33,321 nucleotides of DNA from JAIBBG01 sp043748015 (GTDB lineage Bacteria; Bacteroidota; Bacteroidia; Flavobacteriales_D; Sanyastnellaceae). The notes under the pieces are model-generated. The model had not been told where the DNA came from. It did not search any database and worked only from the letters and a program-made list of their open reading frames with translations. The DNA lies in NCBI GenBank assembly GCA_043748015.1, contig JAYTOA010000099.1, positions 1-33,321 on the forward strand, given 5' to 3'. The translations under genes and the position numbers were made by a program. Shown one piece after another: positions 8,047-17,057 of this stretch; within the stretch, counting starts at the first letter, position 1; each line of letters opens with the position of its first letter.

Positions 8047-9066
8047 TTGAGTAAAGAAGATAATACAAATCAGCGACCGGTATCACTCGTCACCGGTGGT
8101 GCGGGATTCATTGGCGCTCACGTTTCGCGTGAGTTACTCAAGCTAGGCCATGAAGTAATTGTTCTCGATGACCTCAGCGGAGGATTTACAGAAAATTTAC
8201 CTGATGGAGTACATTTCATACAAGGAAGTATCACAGATCAATCAATGATAGAAGCGCTATTTGCGCATCATCAGTTCACTTATGTATACCATCTTGCGGC
8301 GTATGCAGCAGAAGGCCTGAGTCACTTCATCCGAAGATTCAATTACGAAAACAATCTCATCGGTAGCATTAATCTGATCAATGAAAGTGTGAAGTACAAC
8401 GTGAAATGTTTTGTCTTCACGTCGTCAATAGCAGTATATGGCAAAGGACAATTGCCGATGCGCGAAGACATGGTACCGCAACCGGAAGATCCTTATGGCA
8501 TTTCTAAACTCGCTGTAGAACTCGATCTCAAATGTGCACATGAAATGTTCGGATTGAACTACGTCATCTTTCGTCCTCACAATGTCTACGGTGAGTTTCA
8601 AAACATAGGTGACAAATACAGAAACGTTGTGGGTATCTTCATGAATCAATTGATGCAAGGAAAATCGCTGAGCATTTTTGGCGATGGAAAGCAGACACGT
8701 GCATTCAGTTATATTGGAGATATGGCGCCTCACATAGCGAATTGCGTAAATGTGACAGCGGCGATCAATGAGACGATCAATATCGGTGCGGATAAAGATT
8801 ACACGGTGAAAGAACTTGCCGAAATAGTTTGCGATGTTCTGGGAAAAAAAGGTCAATTGCAATTTCTTGAAGCTCGCAATGAAGTTGTGCATGCATATTC
8901 GGATCACGCGAAAGCCCATGGCATTTTTGGTAATGCACTACAAACATCACTTCACGCGGGCATCCGCAAAATGGCTGTATGGGCACAAGCTTCAGGTGTG
9001 CGTGAGAGTAGCAAATTCGGCAACATCGAAATTGAAAAAAACCTTCCACCGTTCTGGACGAAATAA
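8047..9066 (+). CDS. NAD-dependent epimerase/dehydratase (extended SDR, nucleotide-sugar type)
   Basis: A 339-residue extended short-chain dehydrogenase. The NAD-binding motif GGAGFIG is at 17-23, the Asp pair D41-D42 that binds the adenosine ribose ends beta 2, and the catalytic Ser126/127, Tyr150 and Lys154 (Y-G-I-S-K) follow. R-P-H-N-V-Y-G and the D-G-x-Q-T-R-A-F-S-Y-I-x-D segment are typical of UDP-glucose/UDP-GlcNAc 4-epimerase-like enzymes. The start is TTG at 8047, 6 bases after the peptidase stop; the first in-frame ATG would remove the Rossmann motif, so the TTG is required. With the methyltransferase that follows, it may act in surface polysaccharide or sugar modification, but the exact substrate cannot be assigned. 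Confidence 0.88.
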   Translation: MSKEDNTNQRPVSLVTGGAGFIGAHVSRELLKLGHEVIVLDDLSGGFTENLPDGVHFIQGSITDQSMIEALFAHHQFTYVYHLAAYAAEGLSHFIRRFNYENNLIGSINLINESVKYNVKCFVFTSSIAVYGKGQLPMREDMVPQPEDPYGISKLAVELDLKCAHEMFGLNYVIFRPHNVYGEFQNIGDKYRNVVGIFMNQLMQGKSLSIFGDGKQTRAFSYIGDMAPHIANCVNVTAAINETINIGADKDYTVKELAEIVCDVLGKKGQLQFLEARNEVVHAYSDHAKAHGIFGNALQTSLHAGIRKMAVWAQASGVRESSKFGNIEIEKNLPPFWTK

Positions 9067-9090
9067 TCGCGTATTTCAAATCATAAAACG

Positions 9091-10005
9091 ATGAGTGAAA
9101 TACCGGAATACAATCAGCAACCACATCGCGAGATTCTGGCTGGTGATAAACACATAGCTTCTTTCATTCATAGTGATGCAATGAACGCAGATGATTCCAC
9201 GGTGAAGTCATTCGGCGATGAATGGACAAAGTTCAACTCTTTTACGGATGAAGAATTGAAGTCGGCGGGTGACGAGTATCTCGATATTGTCACTGAGGAA
9301 ATGCTTAACAACACTTCTACAGTTCTCGATCTTGGCTGTGGAAGCGGACGTTGGTCGTATTTCATTGCAGATAGAGTTAAGCGCATTGAAGCAATTGATC
9401 CGAGTAATTCTGTGATCGGCGCATCGCATTTGCTTTCCACAAAAAAGAACGTTCGCGTTACGCAAGCGGTCGTCAATGCAATACCATTCGCCGATGACAC
9501 TTTTGATTTTCTGCTTTGTTTGGGCGTGCTACATCACATTCCTGATACACAGCAGGCATTGAACGATGCAATCAAAAAAGTCAAACCCGGTGGATATGCA
9601 TTGCTCTACTTCTACTACAATCTTGAAAATCGTGGCATGTTGTATCGCTTTATTTTCATGATAGTGAATGCAATGCGAAAACTCATTTCGTCATTTCCAA
9701 AATGGATGAAGCATGCGAGTTGTGATGCTATTGCACTATTCATATATCTGCCGCTCGTCATATTCGCGCGCATGCTCAAATTCCTTTTTCCGAATTCATC
9801 ATACTACGAAAAGATTCCTCTCTCCTATTACATCAACAAAAATTTCCGGATAATGCGCAATGATGCGCTGGATAGATTCGGGACACCGCTGGAAAAACGC
9901 TATTCAAAAGCAGACATCAACAAAATGTGTTTAAACGCCGGACTGAAAGAAGTTGTGTTCTCAGCTGATCAACCTTATTGGCATTGTGTGGGGCAGAAAG
10001 CTTAA
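9091..10005 (+). CDS. Class I SAM-dependent methyltransferase
   Basis: A 304-residue protein with a methyltransferase type 11/25 core: motif I VLDLGCGSGRW at 78-88, the acidic end of beta 2 (A-I-D-P-S) near 101-105, a motif II/III region F-D-F-L-L-C-L-G-V-L-H-H-I, and K-P-G-G-Y-A-L-L-Y-F-Y-Y. Residues about 180-250 include a hydrophobic, aromatic-rich stretch (F-I-F-M-I-V-N-A-M-R and F-I-Y-L-P-L-V-I-F) that may contact the membrane. ATG start, 24 bases after the epimerase gene, same strand. The pairing with a sugar epimerase suggests methylation of a glycan precursor or lipid, which is inference only. A convergent gene follows; no terminator of its own was found. Confidence 0.85.
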   Translation: MSEIPEYNQQPHREILAGDKHIASFIHSDAMNADDSTVKSFGDEWTKFNSFTDEELKSAGDEYLDIVTEEMLNNTSTVLDLGCGSGRWSYFIADRVKRIEAIDPSNSVIGASHLLSTKKNVRVTQAVVNAIPFADDTFDFLLCLGVLHHIPDTQQALNDAIKKVKPGGYALLYFYYNLENRGMLYRFIFMIVNAMRKLISSFPKWMKHASCDAIALFIYLPLVIFARMLKFLFPNSSYYEKIPLSYYINKNFRIMRNDALDRFGTPLEKRYSKADINKMCLNAGLKEVVFSADQPYWHCVGQKA

Positions 10006-10249
10006 ATACCTGTATGTAGTTTTCTTTCACATTTCAACGCAACAATCTTGATAAATGAAGCTAGGTCTATAGAAAGCACTTAGAGATTGCTTGTTTTTAA
10101 AAAACTTCGAAACTAGAATTCCTGCTACCGTTCCGCAAATTTTTACCGTAGATTACAATGTCATCCAATCGATACATTGAATCAGCTCGGATAAGATTTG
10201 CCTGCCGTACTAATTAAAATTCCTTAAATCCAAACCCTAAATCCACGGC

Positions 10250-10278
10250 AAAAAAAACGCCCCGGACATTCCGGAGCG
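10250..10278 (-). terminator. Rho-independent terminator of the small membrane protein gene
   Basis: Read leftward: CGCTCCGGA, loop ATG, TCCGGGGCG, then eight T. The 9-bp stem has one G-T pair. It starts 24 bases after the stop codon of the gene at 10302-10724. The remaining 240 bases up to the methyltransferase stop hold nothing I can support. Confidence 0.9.
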
Positions 10279-10301
10279 CTCTAATTATTCATCCTAAATC
10301 A

Positions 10302-10724
10302 CTAGGCCGACTTGCCTCTTCCGAGAACCCAGCCAATCACACCGCCAATCACACCGCCGAAAACAGCATTGGCTACAATATCCACCGCATACATCATATA
10401 AGGTCCCATATTCATGGTAGACCACATGAAAATATCAAAACCGGCATAGGCCAGTCCCATTACTATAAAGCCTCCCATAAATCCTTGTCCGAAATTCCGG
10501 ATGTTCGCCCATCGATCAAAGATGTAAGCCAGCAAACCGGCAAAGCAAAAATTGGCTATGGCAATTCCATATAACCGAGTTTCCTCCATGTTGCGTACCA
10601 AACCATCATAGTGAACCATGTGGGATTGATAATAAGGGTCCATCAACATTCCGAAAACGAGCCATCCGAGAAAGAATGAAACAACGCCACCGACTAGCGC
10701 GGCCAATAACATTTTTGTACTCAT
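10302..10724 (-). CDS. Small four-helix membrane protein of unknown function
   Basis: A 140-residue protein, very glycine-rich in its helices, with four predicted membrane segments (about 5-28, 51-70, 78-101, 112-135) and short loops. The first segment with G-W-L-V-F-G-M-L and the last with repeated G-G-V-I-G are distinctive, and the C-terminus ends G-R-G-K-S-A. It loosely recalls the DUF1761 protein at 3800 in its opening (N-terminal helix then a bulky aromatic turn), but I do not see enough to assign that family. It is a single-gene unit: ATG start, own strong terminator, 150-base gap upstream. Confidence 0.7.
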   Translation of the reverse strand: MSTKMLLAALVGGVVSFFLGWLVFGMLMDPYYQSHMVHYDGLVRNMEETRLYGIAIANFCFAGLLAYIFDRWANIRNFGQGFMGGFIVMGLAYAGFDIFMWSTMNMGPYMMYAVDIVANAVFGGVIGGVIGWVLGRGKSA

Positions 10725-10877
10725 TGTGATAATAGTTTTGGGTTAGAAATTCTATAGTAAATGTATCATTTTCACTAATGGTCGATGCCTTTGTTCCATG
10801 AGCTTATCAACCTTGAGTTGATAATTCTCAGCAACAATTCAATGTTTGAAGTCTAACCTAAAGTTCAATTATCAGCT

Positions 10878-12020
10878 CTAAAACGCCTCATTTATAGTCA
10901 GATAGACTTTCGTGGCCTCGTTTGGATCGTAGATATAAACGCCATTTAACAATGGCCAGGCAATGTCGAGGCGCACGTTGGATCTGTTGCGCTTATCAAA
11001 GGCATACCGAACGCCAAAACCCACGGCTGTGTGATCGTTTTGGAAATTGAAGTCGCTCATTTTTGAACTCAGTATGCCATAGTTGCAAAATGCTGTCACG
11101 CCCCAACGCTCATCGAGCATGCCGCGCAACTCTGCCTGATAAAGCAGTATGTTCTTATCACGATATCGCCCCTGATAATAGCCACGTCCTCTGTTGCCGC
11201 TGCTTAATGCCGCCATTTGTCCGAAAGGAACATCGCCCGAAGTAAAGTCACCGAAAAAATTGCTGGCCAAAGTCCACGACGAGGTGACCGGCAGAAAGTG
11301 TCGGACATCAAATCGGTATCTGTTAAAACGAAAATCGCTTCCCCAAATAGATTGCTGGTTATGATAGACAAGCTCTACCATCAATCCCTTCTGAGCGTAG
11401 TAAATATTGTCGCGCGAGTCGAACATCATCATCACTCCCGGACCGCTGGATGTGCCACCAGCCCTTCCCGCAAATTCATTTGATATTTCGGGATTATCAG
11501 TAAAGGATTGAATGACATCTTTTTGATACCACCAACGGGCACCAGCAAAAAACCTCGGATGAAACTGAAACAGATAGTTGGCGCGCATCACTGTATACTG
11601 CAATTCATACACGGATTTTTCACCGTTGTAATTACCCCCACCAACGCCGTAAAAGTTGTAGGAAAAATCATTGTAAGAAAATTCCCCGGTGACGGAATGC
11701 TTTCGCTCGCTGAAATACAACGCAAAGGGAATCGCCACTGTTGCCTGTCTGTTCTGCGTGATGCCGCCACCCAACCCTATTTGGCTCACTGGCGCTATGC
11801 TGTCAGACTTGTTCATACGAAAATTTACTGCACCGCCAATACCAACAGCGAAACGGGTTTCAGGCGAATAGTAACCCAACGGATAAGCCACGAACGACGG
11901 TTTGTATTGCGCGCTCACTTTTCCTGCTGCAAGCAGAACAACAAAAAATATGACTGAGATTCCCCTCAAAAGAAAAAAGTATTTTAAGATGGAAAGTTTC
12001 CAACCCACCTTGCCGCGCAA
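10878..12020 (-). CDS. Omp85/BamA-like outer-membrane beta-barrel protein
   Basis: A 380-residue protein with a signal peptide and a barrel that resembles the C-terminal 'surface antigen' (Omp85/TamA) domain: alternating amphipathic strands, the loop G-N-R-G-R-G-Y-Y-Q-G-R-Y that corresponds to the VRGF/Y motif folding back into the pore, and a terminal aromatic residue (E-A-F). There are no POTRA domains, so it is a barrel-only member of unknown substrate. No ATG exists near the 5' end. TTG at 12020 opens the frame, but TTG at 11969 would begin R-G-I-S-V-I-F-F-V-V-L-L-A-A-G-K-V-S-A-Q, a cleaner signal peptide, and would leave 85 rather than 34 bases for the divergent promoters, so it may be the real start. 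Confidence 0.78.
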   Translation of the reverse strand: MRGKVGWKLSILKYFFLLRGISVIFFVVLLAAGKVSAQYKPSFVAYPLGYYSPETRFAVGIGGAVNFRMNKSDSIAPVSQIGLGGGITQNRQATVAIPFALYFSERKHSVTGEFSYNDFSYNFYGVGGGNYNGEKSVYELQYTVMRANYLFQFHPRFFAGARWWYQKDVIQSFTDNPEISNEFAGRAGGTSSGPGVMMMFDSRDNIYYAQKGLMVELVYHNQQSIWGSDFRFNRYRFDVRHFLPVTSSWTLASNFFGDFTSGDVPFGQMAALSSGNRGRGYYQGRYRDKNILLYQAELRGMLDERWGVTAFCNYGILSSKMSDFNFQNDHTAVGFGVRYAFDKRNRSNVRLDIAWPLLNGVYIYDPNEATKVYLTINEAF

Positions 12021-12054
12021 AAATGGTGAACACTGTGCTTAAGAATTGCAATAG

Positions 12055-12795
12055 ATGAAATTCATCTGGATACCTATCAATATTATTCAGGTTGCCCTCA
12101 TATTTATTTGGACAGCGGTCTGCGGCATTCTCGGTATGGTGCTGATGTTGTTCGCGTGGAATGGCATATGGGTGCATAAGGTGAATAGCCTCTATATGTT
12201 TTCACCTGTTATTCGCGCTATTGCTTTGGTTCGCGTGAAGGCGCATGGACTGGAGAAAATCAAACGAGGGCGTTCTGCTATTTATGTGGCGAATCATGAG
12301 TCTCTTCTCGACATATTAGCAGTGGCGAGCGTCATGCCTGTTGGACTTTTTTATGTCGCCAAAAAGGAACTTGCCAAAGTGCCGGTAATGGGACAATATA
12401 TGCGCTTCATTGGTCACATTTTTATCGACCGAAAGAATAAGGTAAAGTCGATGCAGAGCATGCGAGTTGCCGCACAGAAAATCAAGGCAGGCAAGAGTGT
12501 GATTTCTTTTCCGGAAGGAACGAGAAGTAAAACCGGCAATGTTGAAATGTTTAAACTCGGTTCATTTATCATCGCCAAAGAGGGCGGAATTTCAATTGTT
12601 CCGATTGCAATCCAAGGCTCTCGAGAATTATTGCCTAGTGGTTCTTTTGCTTTGCGACCCGGAACAATTCATGTTTGTATAGGTGACGAAATCACGCCGG
12701 ATGAAATTCAAAACAAGACGGTAGAACAATTATCAGAAATGGCAAGACAACAAGTCATTTCAATGCTAAACGCATCAGATCAATTTTCCAAATGA
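12055..12795 (+). CDS. plsC: 1-acyl-sn-glycerol-3-phosphate acyltransferase
   Basis: A 246-residue membrane acyltransferase that converts lysophosphatidic acid to phosphatidic acid in phospholipid synthesis. An N-terminal hydrophobic region (about 8-36) anchors it, followed by the catalytic H-x4-D motif N-H-E-S-L-L-D at 80-86, the F-I-D-R segment near 123-126, the substrate-binding FPEGTRS at 152-158 and V-P-I-A-I-Q-G near 182-188, all four blocks of the family. Length is normal. It overlaps the next gene by the four bases ATGA, so translation of the TonB receptor is probably coupled to it. A second acyltransferase of the PlsC family elsewhere in the genome cannot be excluded, so the symbol denotes family. 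Confidence 0.9.
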   Translation: MKFIWIPINIIQVALIFIWTAVCGILGMVLMLFAWNGIWVHKVNSLYMFSPVIRAIALVRVKAHGLEKIKRGRSAIYVANHESLLDILAVASVMPVGLFYVAKKELAKVPVMGQYMRFIGHIFIDRKNKVKSMQSMRVAAQKIKAGKSVISFPEGTRSKTGNVEMFKLGSFIIAKEGGISIVPIAIQGSRELLPSGSFALRPGTIHVCIGDEITPDEIQNKTVEQLSEMARQQVISMLNASDQFSK

Positions 12796-15116
12796 GCAAT
12801 ATTAAATTCGAGATGTTCTTTGCTTTCAGTATCTCACTTCTGACGATACTTTCTGCAAGTGCACAAAATGAGAAATGTCTCTTGAGCGGGTGTCTCATCG
12901 ACCGTACTTCCGGTGAATCGCTGCCATTCACAACCATCTATTCTGAGTTGGAAAGTGAACAACTGTCATTGGTGATTACTGATGCCAATGGTTGTTTCGT
13001 CATACCGGATGAAGTCAAAGGCAAGACCATCAGGATTCTAACTCCGGGTTTTGAAAACATCGTTGTCATTCCGGAAGATCATTGTAATCGATTTCAACTT
13101 TATTACGCCATGCCTATTCTCAATCAGCTTGCAGAGGTTGTAGTGAGTGGCTTTCAAAATGTTTCGGTAAAAGAAAAAGTTGCAGCGAGCATCGGATATG
13201 TGAAGCGAGACGTGATTCAAGCTACCGATCAAACGTCGTTGCAAAATTCGCTCAATACCATTCCGGGAGTAATCATGGAATCTCGCGGTTATGGCGGAAG
13301 TCATCGCGTGAGTATTCGCGGAAGTGCTTTGCGTTCGCCATTTGCAGTTCGAAATATCAAAATGTATCTGGAAGGCATTCCACTCACGTCGCCTGATGGT
13401 CAGGCGCCGATGGAACTCATCGATCCATACGACATTTCTTCTATTGAAGTAATCAAAGGTCCGGCGGGAAGTGTTTGGGGAAGTGGCAACGGCGGTGTGA
13501 TGTTATTCAAAACACGCAAAGGGAAGCCTGGTGAAACAACGGTGCAAACAGGTTTTCAAGCCGGGTCGTACGATTTATTCAGAATGACGAGTTCAGCAAA
13601 CATCGGACTTGTCAATGGAGGATTGCGCGTGTCGCACATCTGGCAGGACAATGGCGGTTATCGCGAGCAGGAATCGAATCATAAAAATCAGGTGAGTCTT
13701 TCTTTCACCAAGTTTCTAAATGAAAAAAATAAACTGTATGTCTACGGCACCTATTACAACGGCAACTGGGGATTGCCCGGAGCATTAACGATGAGTCAGT
13801 CGCTTGACAATGCGCAACAGGCCGTTGTGTTCTCAAAGAATAACAATGCTTCTCTGCATCGTAAGAGATTGCTCGGCGGCATTTCTCATTCACATTATTT
13901 CAGCAAGAATTTTCGCGAGACAACATCACTCTACTATTACAGTACTGCGAAGTCGAATCCATATGGAACGTCTGTAGGGAATTCCGGATTTAAAGATGAA
14001 GGTGCTGACGGATTTGGCGGAAGAACAGACTGGACGTATGAAATGCTTCCGACAACTTCCCGAAAAATTGGAGGGAAAATCAATTTCGGTGGAGAATGGC
14101 AATCGGAGAAATTTAATATTCTCGAAGACAAAATTTCGAATGGAGCGCCCGGTGATTTCAAATATTTGTATGATATAGGTTATATCACTTCTATGGGATT
14201 TGCAAGCGCTGACGTGATGTATGCTGATAGAGTCACGCTCAATTTCGGAACGAGTTACAATCAAACGACGCAGGATGTTAGCGGACGAAATGCCGGCGGT
14301 TTTGCGTTTGACACCACTGCCACCTGGCAATCACAACTATTGCCACGTGCAGCGATATCTGTACGTGCATACCATCAGATGCATGTATTCGGTTCGTTGA
14401 GTTATGGGAATGCGAATCCCACGGTGTTTGAGATGGTAGATTACGAAAACAACAACTACAATCTTGCTCTCACTCCGGAGCGTGGCATCAATCAAGAATT
14501 TGGAATCAAACAATTTATTTCTAAGATCAACTTGCAGTATGAAGTCAGTTTTTATTCCTTTGAATTGAAGGATGCAATTTTGAGTTATACCGATACAGCA
14601 TCACGCAATTTTTACCACAACGCAGGAGGCACAACACAACAAGGAGTTGAATGGATGGTGGGTAAAAATTTCAATTCGAAAAGGTACCGTTTGAATTTAC
14701 GCGTGTGGAACAGTGGAAGCATTTACGAATATCAATTCTCTTCTTATTTTGTTGGAGGAAAAGATTATGCCGGAAAAGCATTGCCGGGTGTTCCCAAGAG
14801 CAATGTCAGCACCGGCCTTGGATTCACTATCGCTGATCACTTCCAGCTGGAAATTATAGACTACTGGTTCGATAAAACGCCACTCGACAATTCGAACACA
14901 AATTGGTCGACACCTTATCATTTGTTGAATATGAGATTGAGTTATAGCAGAACATTTATCGATCATCTCGATATGCAGGTTCATGCAGGTATTAATAATT
15001 TGCTAGACACTCGCTACACATCGAACTATGGACTGAATGCTTTTGGAGGAAGGTTCTACAATCCTGCGCCAGGCATCAATTATTACGGAGGCATAACTAT
15101 TTCTTGGAAATTCTAA
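12792..15116 (+). CDS. TonB-dependent outer-membrane receptor
   Basis: A 774-residue receptor. Signal peptide 1-24 (ends S-A-S-A-Q), then a CarboxypepD_reg-like beta-sandwich at about 28-112 carrying a Cys pair (C29, C34), a plug domain at about 120-250 (L-N-T-I-P-G-V, S-I-R-G-S, I-E-V-I-K-G-P-A-G-S-V-W-G-S-G-N-G-G-V) and a 22-strand barrel ending in W-K-F. It lacks the length and SusD partner of SusC proteins, so siderophore, cobalamin or metal-chelate uptake is more likely than glycan uptake, but the ligand cannot be told. Translationally coupled to plsC through a 4-base overlap, which is an unusual partner. Confidence 0.92.
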   Translation: MSNIKFEMFFAFSISLLTILSASAQNEKCLLSGCLIDRTSGESLPFTTIYSELESEQLSLVITDANGCFVIPDEVKGKTIRILTPGFENIVVIPEDHCNRFQLYYAMPILNQLAEVVVSGFQNVSVKEKVAASIGYVKRDVIQATDQTSLQNSLNTIPGVIMESRGYGGSHRVSIRGSALRSPFAVRNIKMYLEGIPLTSPDGQAPMELIDPYDISSIEVIKGPAGSVWGSGNGGVMLFKTRKGKPGETTVQTGFQAGSYDLFRMTSSANIGLVNGGLRVSHIWQDNGGYREQESNHKNQVSLSFTKFLNEKNKLYVYGTYYNGNWGLPGALTMSQSLDNAQQAVVFSKNNNASLHRKRLLGGISHSHYFSKNFRETTSLYYYSTAKSNPYGTSVGNSGFKDEGADGFGGRTDWTYEMLPTTSRKIGGKINFGGEWQSEKFNILEDKISNGAPGDFKYLYDIGYITSMGFASADVMYADRVTLNFGTSYNQTTQDVSGRNAGGFAFDTTATWQSQLLPRAAISVRAYHQMHVFGSLSYGNANPTVFEMVDYENNNYNLALTPERGINQEFGIKQFISKINLQYEVSFYSFELKDAILSYTDTASRNFYHNAGGTTQQGVEWMVGKNFNSKRYRLNLRVWNSGSIYEYQFSSYFVGGKDYAGKALPGVPKSNVSTGLGFTIADHFQLEIIDYWFDKTPLDNSNTNWSTPYHLLNMRLSYSRTFIDHLDMQVHAGINNLLDTRYTSNYGLNAFGGRFYNPAPGINYYGGITISWKF

Positions 15117-15152
15117 TTCTTGGTTTTAATCTTGTGGTTCACTACACCCTAA

Positions 15153-15692
15153 ATGAACCCAACTTTTAATCTCTTTTTTCATTCTGCAAAATTTAAATTG
15201 CGCAGTGAACTTAGCAAAGAAGAATTGCTGCAGCGCCTCGCATCTGAAACTGAACCAACAGGGAAATTGGGAATGCTGCCCTACTTCCCCAAAACGTATA
15301 AGGTTTTTCGTGGGAAAATTAGGGGTGACACATTCGAGGTTATTGCATCGCCGTCACGACTACGCACGCTCATTCCAACATACAAAGGAGTCATCAAACA
15401 ACGCTACGATTATACATCCATCGAGATCTCGATGTCGCCGCACCGCGCGGTGAGTGCATTCCTCACATGCTTTGTATACATGTTACTCACATTGTGTTTG
15501 CTGATTTCAGCACTCATTATGCAAGCGTTGTTTAATGATCAGATCTATCACAGCTACCACCCATCCATGCTATTTGTTTTTTTGCTGCTTGTCACATTGC
15601 CCATTTTGAAAGTACTGCCTTTCAAATTCAGAAGTGATGAAGGGCTTATAGATATTATGGCGCTATTTCATGCGAAGTTTGAGGTGGTGTAA
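15153..15692 (+). CDS. Hypothetical two-helix membrane protein
   Basis: I do not recognise a family. The 179-residue product has a soluble N-terminal part (1-98) rich in basic residues and beta-prone segments (F-R-G-K-I-R-G-D-T-F-E-V-I-A-S), two membrane helices (about 100-124 and 137-155) separated by a short loop, and a short C-terminal tail. The layout, an antiparallel domain that precedes a helix pair, is common for small bacterial membrane proteins of unknown role. ATG start, 36 bases after the TonB receptor and on the same strand, so it may be co-transcribed. Confidence 0.6.
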   Translation: MNPTFNLFFHSAKFKLRSELSKEELLQRLASETEPTGKLGMLPYFPKTYKVFRGKIRGDTFEVIASPSRLRTLIPTYKGVIKQRYDYTSIEISMSPHRAVSAFLTCFVYMLLTLCLLISALIMQALFNDQIYHSYHPSMLFVFLLLVTLPILKVLPFKFRSDEGLIDIMALFHAKFEVV

Positions 15693-15790
15693 GGTGTACA
15701 CAAAATTTTGAAAAGCGCATCGCGGAACTGTCCCTCGTACTCCAGACTTACGCTGTCATATGATTCATCTCAGTTTTTGTTTTGATGACC

Positions 15791-15814
15791 ATCATCCTAC
15801 TCTGATGATTTTTT
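15791..15814 (+). terminator. Weak terminator-like hairpin
   Basis: ATCATC (15791-15796), loop CTACTCT, GATGAT (15804-15809), then a run of T. The stem has only 6 AT-rich pairs, so it is a weak candidate for ending the gene at 15153-15692. It lies 29 bases before the next ATG. Confidence 0.3.
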
Positions 15815-15842
15815 ATCCAATTTTGTAAAAATATAAATCACC

Positions 15843-16232
15843 ATGGCAAATCAAATTCTAACGCACATCTCGCATGTTGGCGCTGAACACAGTTCTTGGT
15901 TGCGAGGTATTGAATTTTACAACGATGAGTTGGCTATCCTTAAGAGTAGACTTCAGGAAGTGTCATACAAGAACACGAAGGAGGATGCCAAGAAGCAAGT
16001 AGATCATTTTCAAAATCAGTTCCTTGTACAGGAGACGAATCTCAACAGATTGGAACATGAAATCAATGCGCACTTCAAGAATATGAAAAGTGATATTGAC
16101 ACGCATGCACAGCACTTGGGCAATAGTACAATTGCGGAACACGATGCTTTGAGAGATCGATACATTGTACAGGAAAAAATTATCAACGAATTGCGACACG
16201 AATTCAACCGCTTTCTTTGCGAAGTGATGTGA
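15843..16232 (+). CDS. Hypothetical coiled-coil protein
   Basis: A 129-residue soluble, charged, almost entirely helical protein without signal peptide or membrane segment. Heptad-like spacing of Leu/Ile/Val over about residues 20-125 (E-L-A-I-L-K-S-R-L-Q-E-V, L-N-R-L-E-H-E-I-N, I-I-N-E-L-R-H-E-F) predicts a coiled coil, probably a helical bundle. Several His residues (9, 16, 55, 71, 76, 87, 90, 99, 118) line the helices, which could bind metal, though this is speculation. No known family. ATG start; a 150-base gap separates it from the previous gene. Two small unknown proteins and a TerB-like protein are its neighbours. Confidence 0.6.
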   Translation: MANQILTHISHVGAEHSSWLRGIEFYNDELAILKSRLQEVSYKNTKEDAKKQVDHFQNQFLVQETNLNRLEHEINAHFKNMKSDIDTHAQHLGNSTIAEHDALRDRYIVQEKIINELRHEFNRFLCEVM

Positions 16233-16394
16233 AAATTGTGTCGAATAACATTTGAAGTAAGTGTGATGCACATAGATAGCACCGCGCTGAGGGTATGATT
16301 GTCCACTTTTTTTTGATAGGATGATGAGCCGTTTATGTTCACAGTGAATTTGTTTTTTAAAAAGTAATTATTAACTTGCCGCAAATACCCGAGT

Positions 16395-16811
16395 ATGAAA
16401 AACATCCATCACGACGAAACATTTTACAGGAAACTCGGCTATTTGTTTTACTCAGTAGCTGCGAGCGACGGCCATGTGCCGGATGAAGAAAAGGAAGCAT
16501 TGCACAAGATGGTGCTTGAAGATTGGTTGACGTTGGAAGATTCGAAGGACAAGTACGGATCGGACGCAGCATATCAAATCGAAATACTGTTTGATTACCT
16601 CGTTGAGAACAGGTATAAAGGCGAAAAGGCATTTCGAGTTTTTGAAGAATATTTTAAAAATAATCTCGAATTTTTCAGCGACGACGTTATTGAACGCGTA
16701 TATCACACGTCTGAAAGGATTGCGAGTTGCTTTCATTCTAAAAACAAAGCGGAGTTGATTTCCCTTACCAGAATTCATCTACTGATTGGAAAAGAGCGAC
16801 ACATTCTTTGA
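16395..16811 (+). CDS. TerB-like helical protein
   Basis: A 138-residue all-helical cytosolic protein. Residues 11-40 (R-K-L-G-Y-L-F-Y-S-V-A-A-S-D-G-H-V-P-D-E-E) have the TerB/DjlA hallmark, an A-x-A-D-G-x-(V/I)-x-x-x-E turn that carries conserved acidic residues able to bind a divalent cation. In TerB proteins this domain is linked to tellurite resistance and stress signalling, but the family is broad and this copy is not near other ter genes. ATG start. Transcription may run on into the interval described next. Confidence 0.65.
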   Translation: MKNIHHDETFYRKLGYLFYSVAASDGHVPDEEKEALHKMVLEDWLTLEDSKDKYGSDAAYQIEILFDYLVENRYKGEKAFRVFEEYFKNNLEFFSDDVIERVYHTSERIASCFHSKNKAELISLTRIHLLIGKERHIL

Positions 16812-16881
16812 ATTCTGTCGAAACGATTGATAGACACCTGTATTCAGTATAAATCTTCAACCAAAGTTCGATTGTTGTTCA

Positions 16882-16911
16882 TTTGAACCTAGATTAGCCA
16901 CCATGGATTTG
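16882..16911 (+). promoter_or_regulatory. Candidate promoter TTTG-N18-TGGATTTG
   Basis: TTTG at 16882-16885, then 18 bases, then TGGATTTG at 16904-16911, one mismatch from TAnnTTTG. The same 18-base spacing occurs in the candidate promoters of rho and of the 22517-22918 gene. Transcription would begin near 16917 and give a transcript of about 175 bases ending at the hairpin at 17058-17091. Confidence 0.45.
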
Positions 16912-16917
16912 TTAGAA

Positions 16918-17028
16918 ATGCCTAACAATATTCTTGGGATGACAAAGGTCATCCTGCCTTGTGTCACTCGGAAAAAATCGGTCATCACCACTAGACACCC
17001 TTCTTTTTTCGATTGTGCGAAAGCATAA
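16918..17028 (+). CDS. Possible small ORF (36 aa) or small RNA
   Basis: An ATG at 16918 opens a 36-codon frame ending in TAA at 17026-17028 (an upstream ATG at 16903 gives 41 codons but lies inside the -7 box). The peptide has two Cys, is basic in its middle (R-K-K-S, T-T-R-H-P) and has no signal or membrane segment. With start near 16917 it would be almost leaderless, as for other genes here. Equally, the transcript may be a non-coding RNA: hairpins lie inside it (TTGTTAG/CTAACAA at 16909-16928; GGATGAC/GTCATCC at 16937-16954). I see no basis for a function. Confidence 0.3.
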   Translation: MPNNILGMTKVILPCVTRKKSVITTRHPSFFDCAKA

Positions 17029-17057
17029 TGCATTTAACCAAAAACCCAAACCCACTA

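Noticed and set aside
8047..10005. A polysaccharide biosynthesis cluster including the dehydratase at 23090
   Set aside because: The epimerase and methyltransferase are 13 kb from the CapD-like gene with unrelated genes between and opposite strand, so no common cluster can be claimed.
11508..11957. A 149-codon rightward frame
   Set aside because: It lies wholly antisense to the Omp85-like gene with no recognisable motif.
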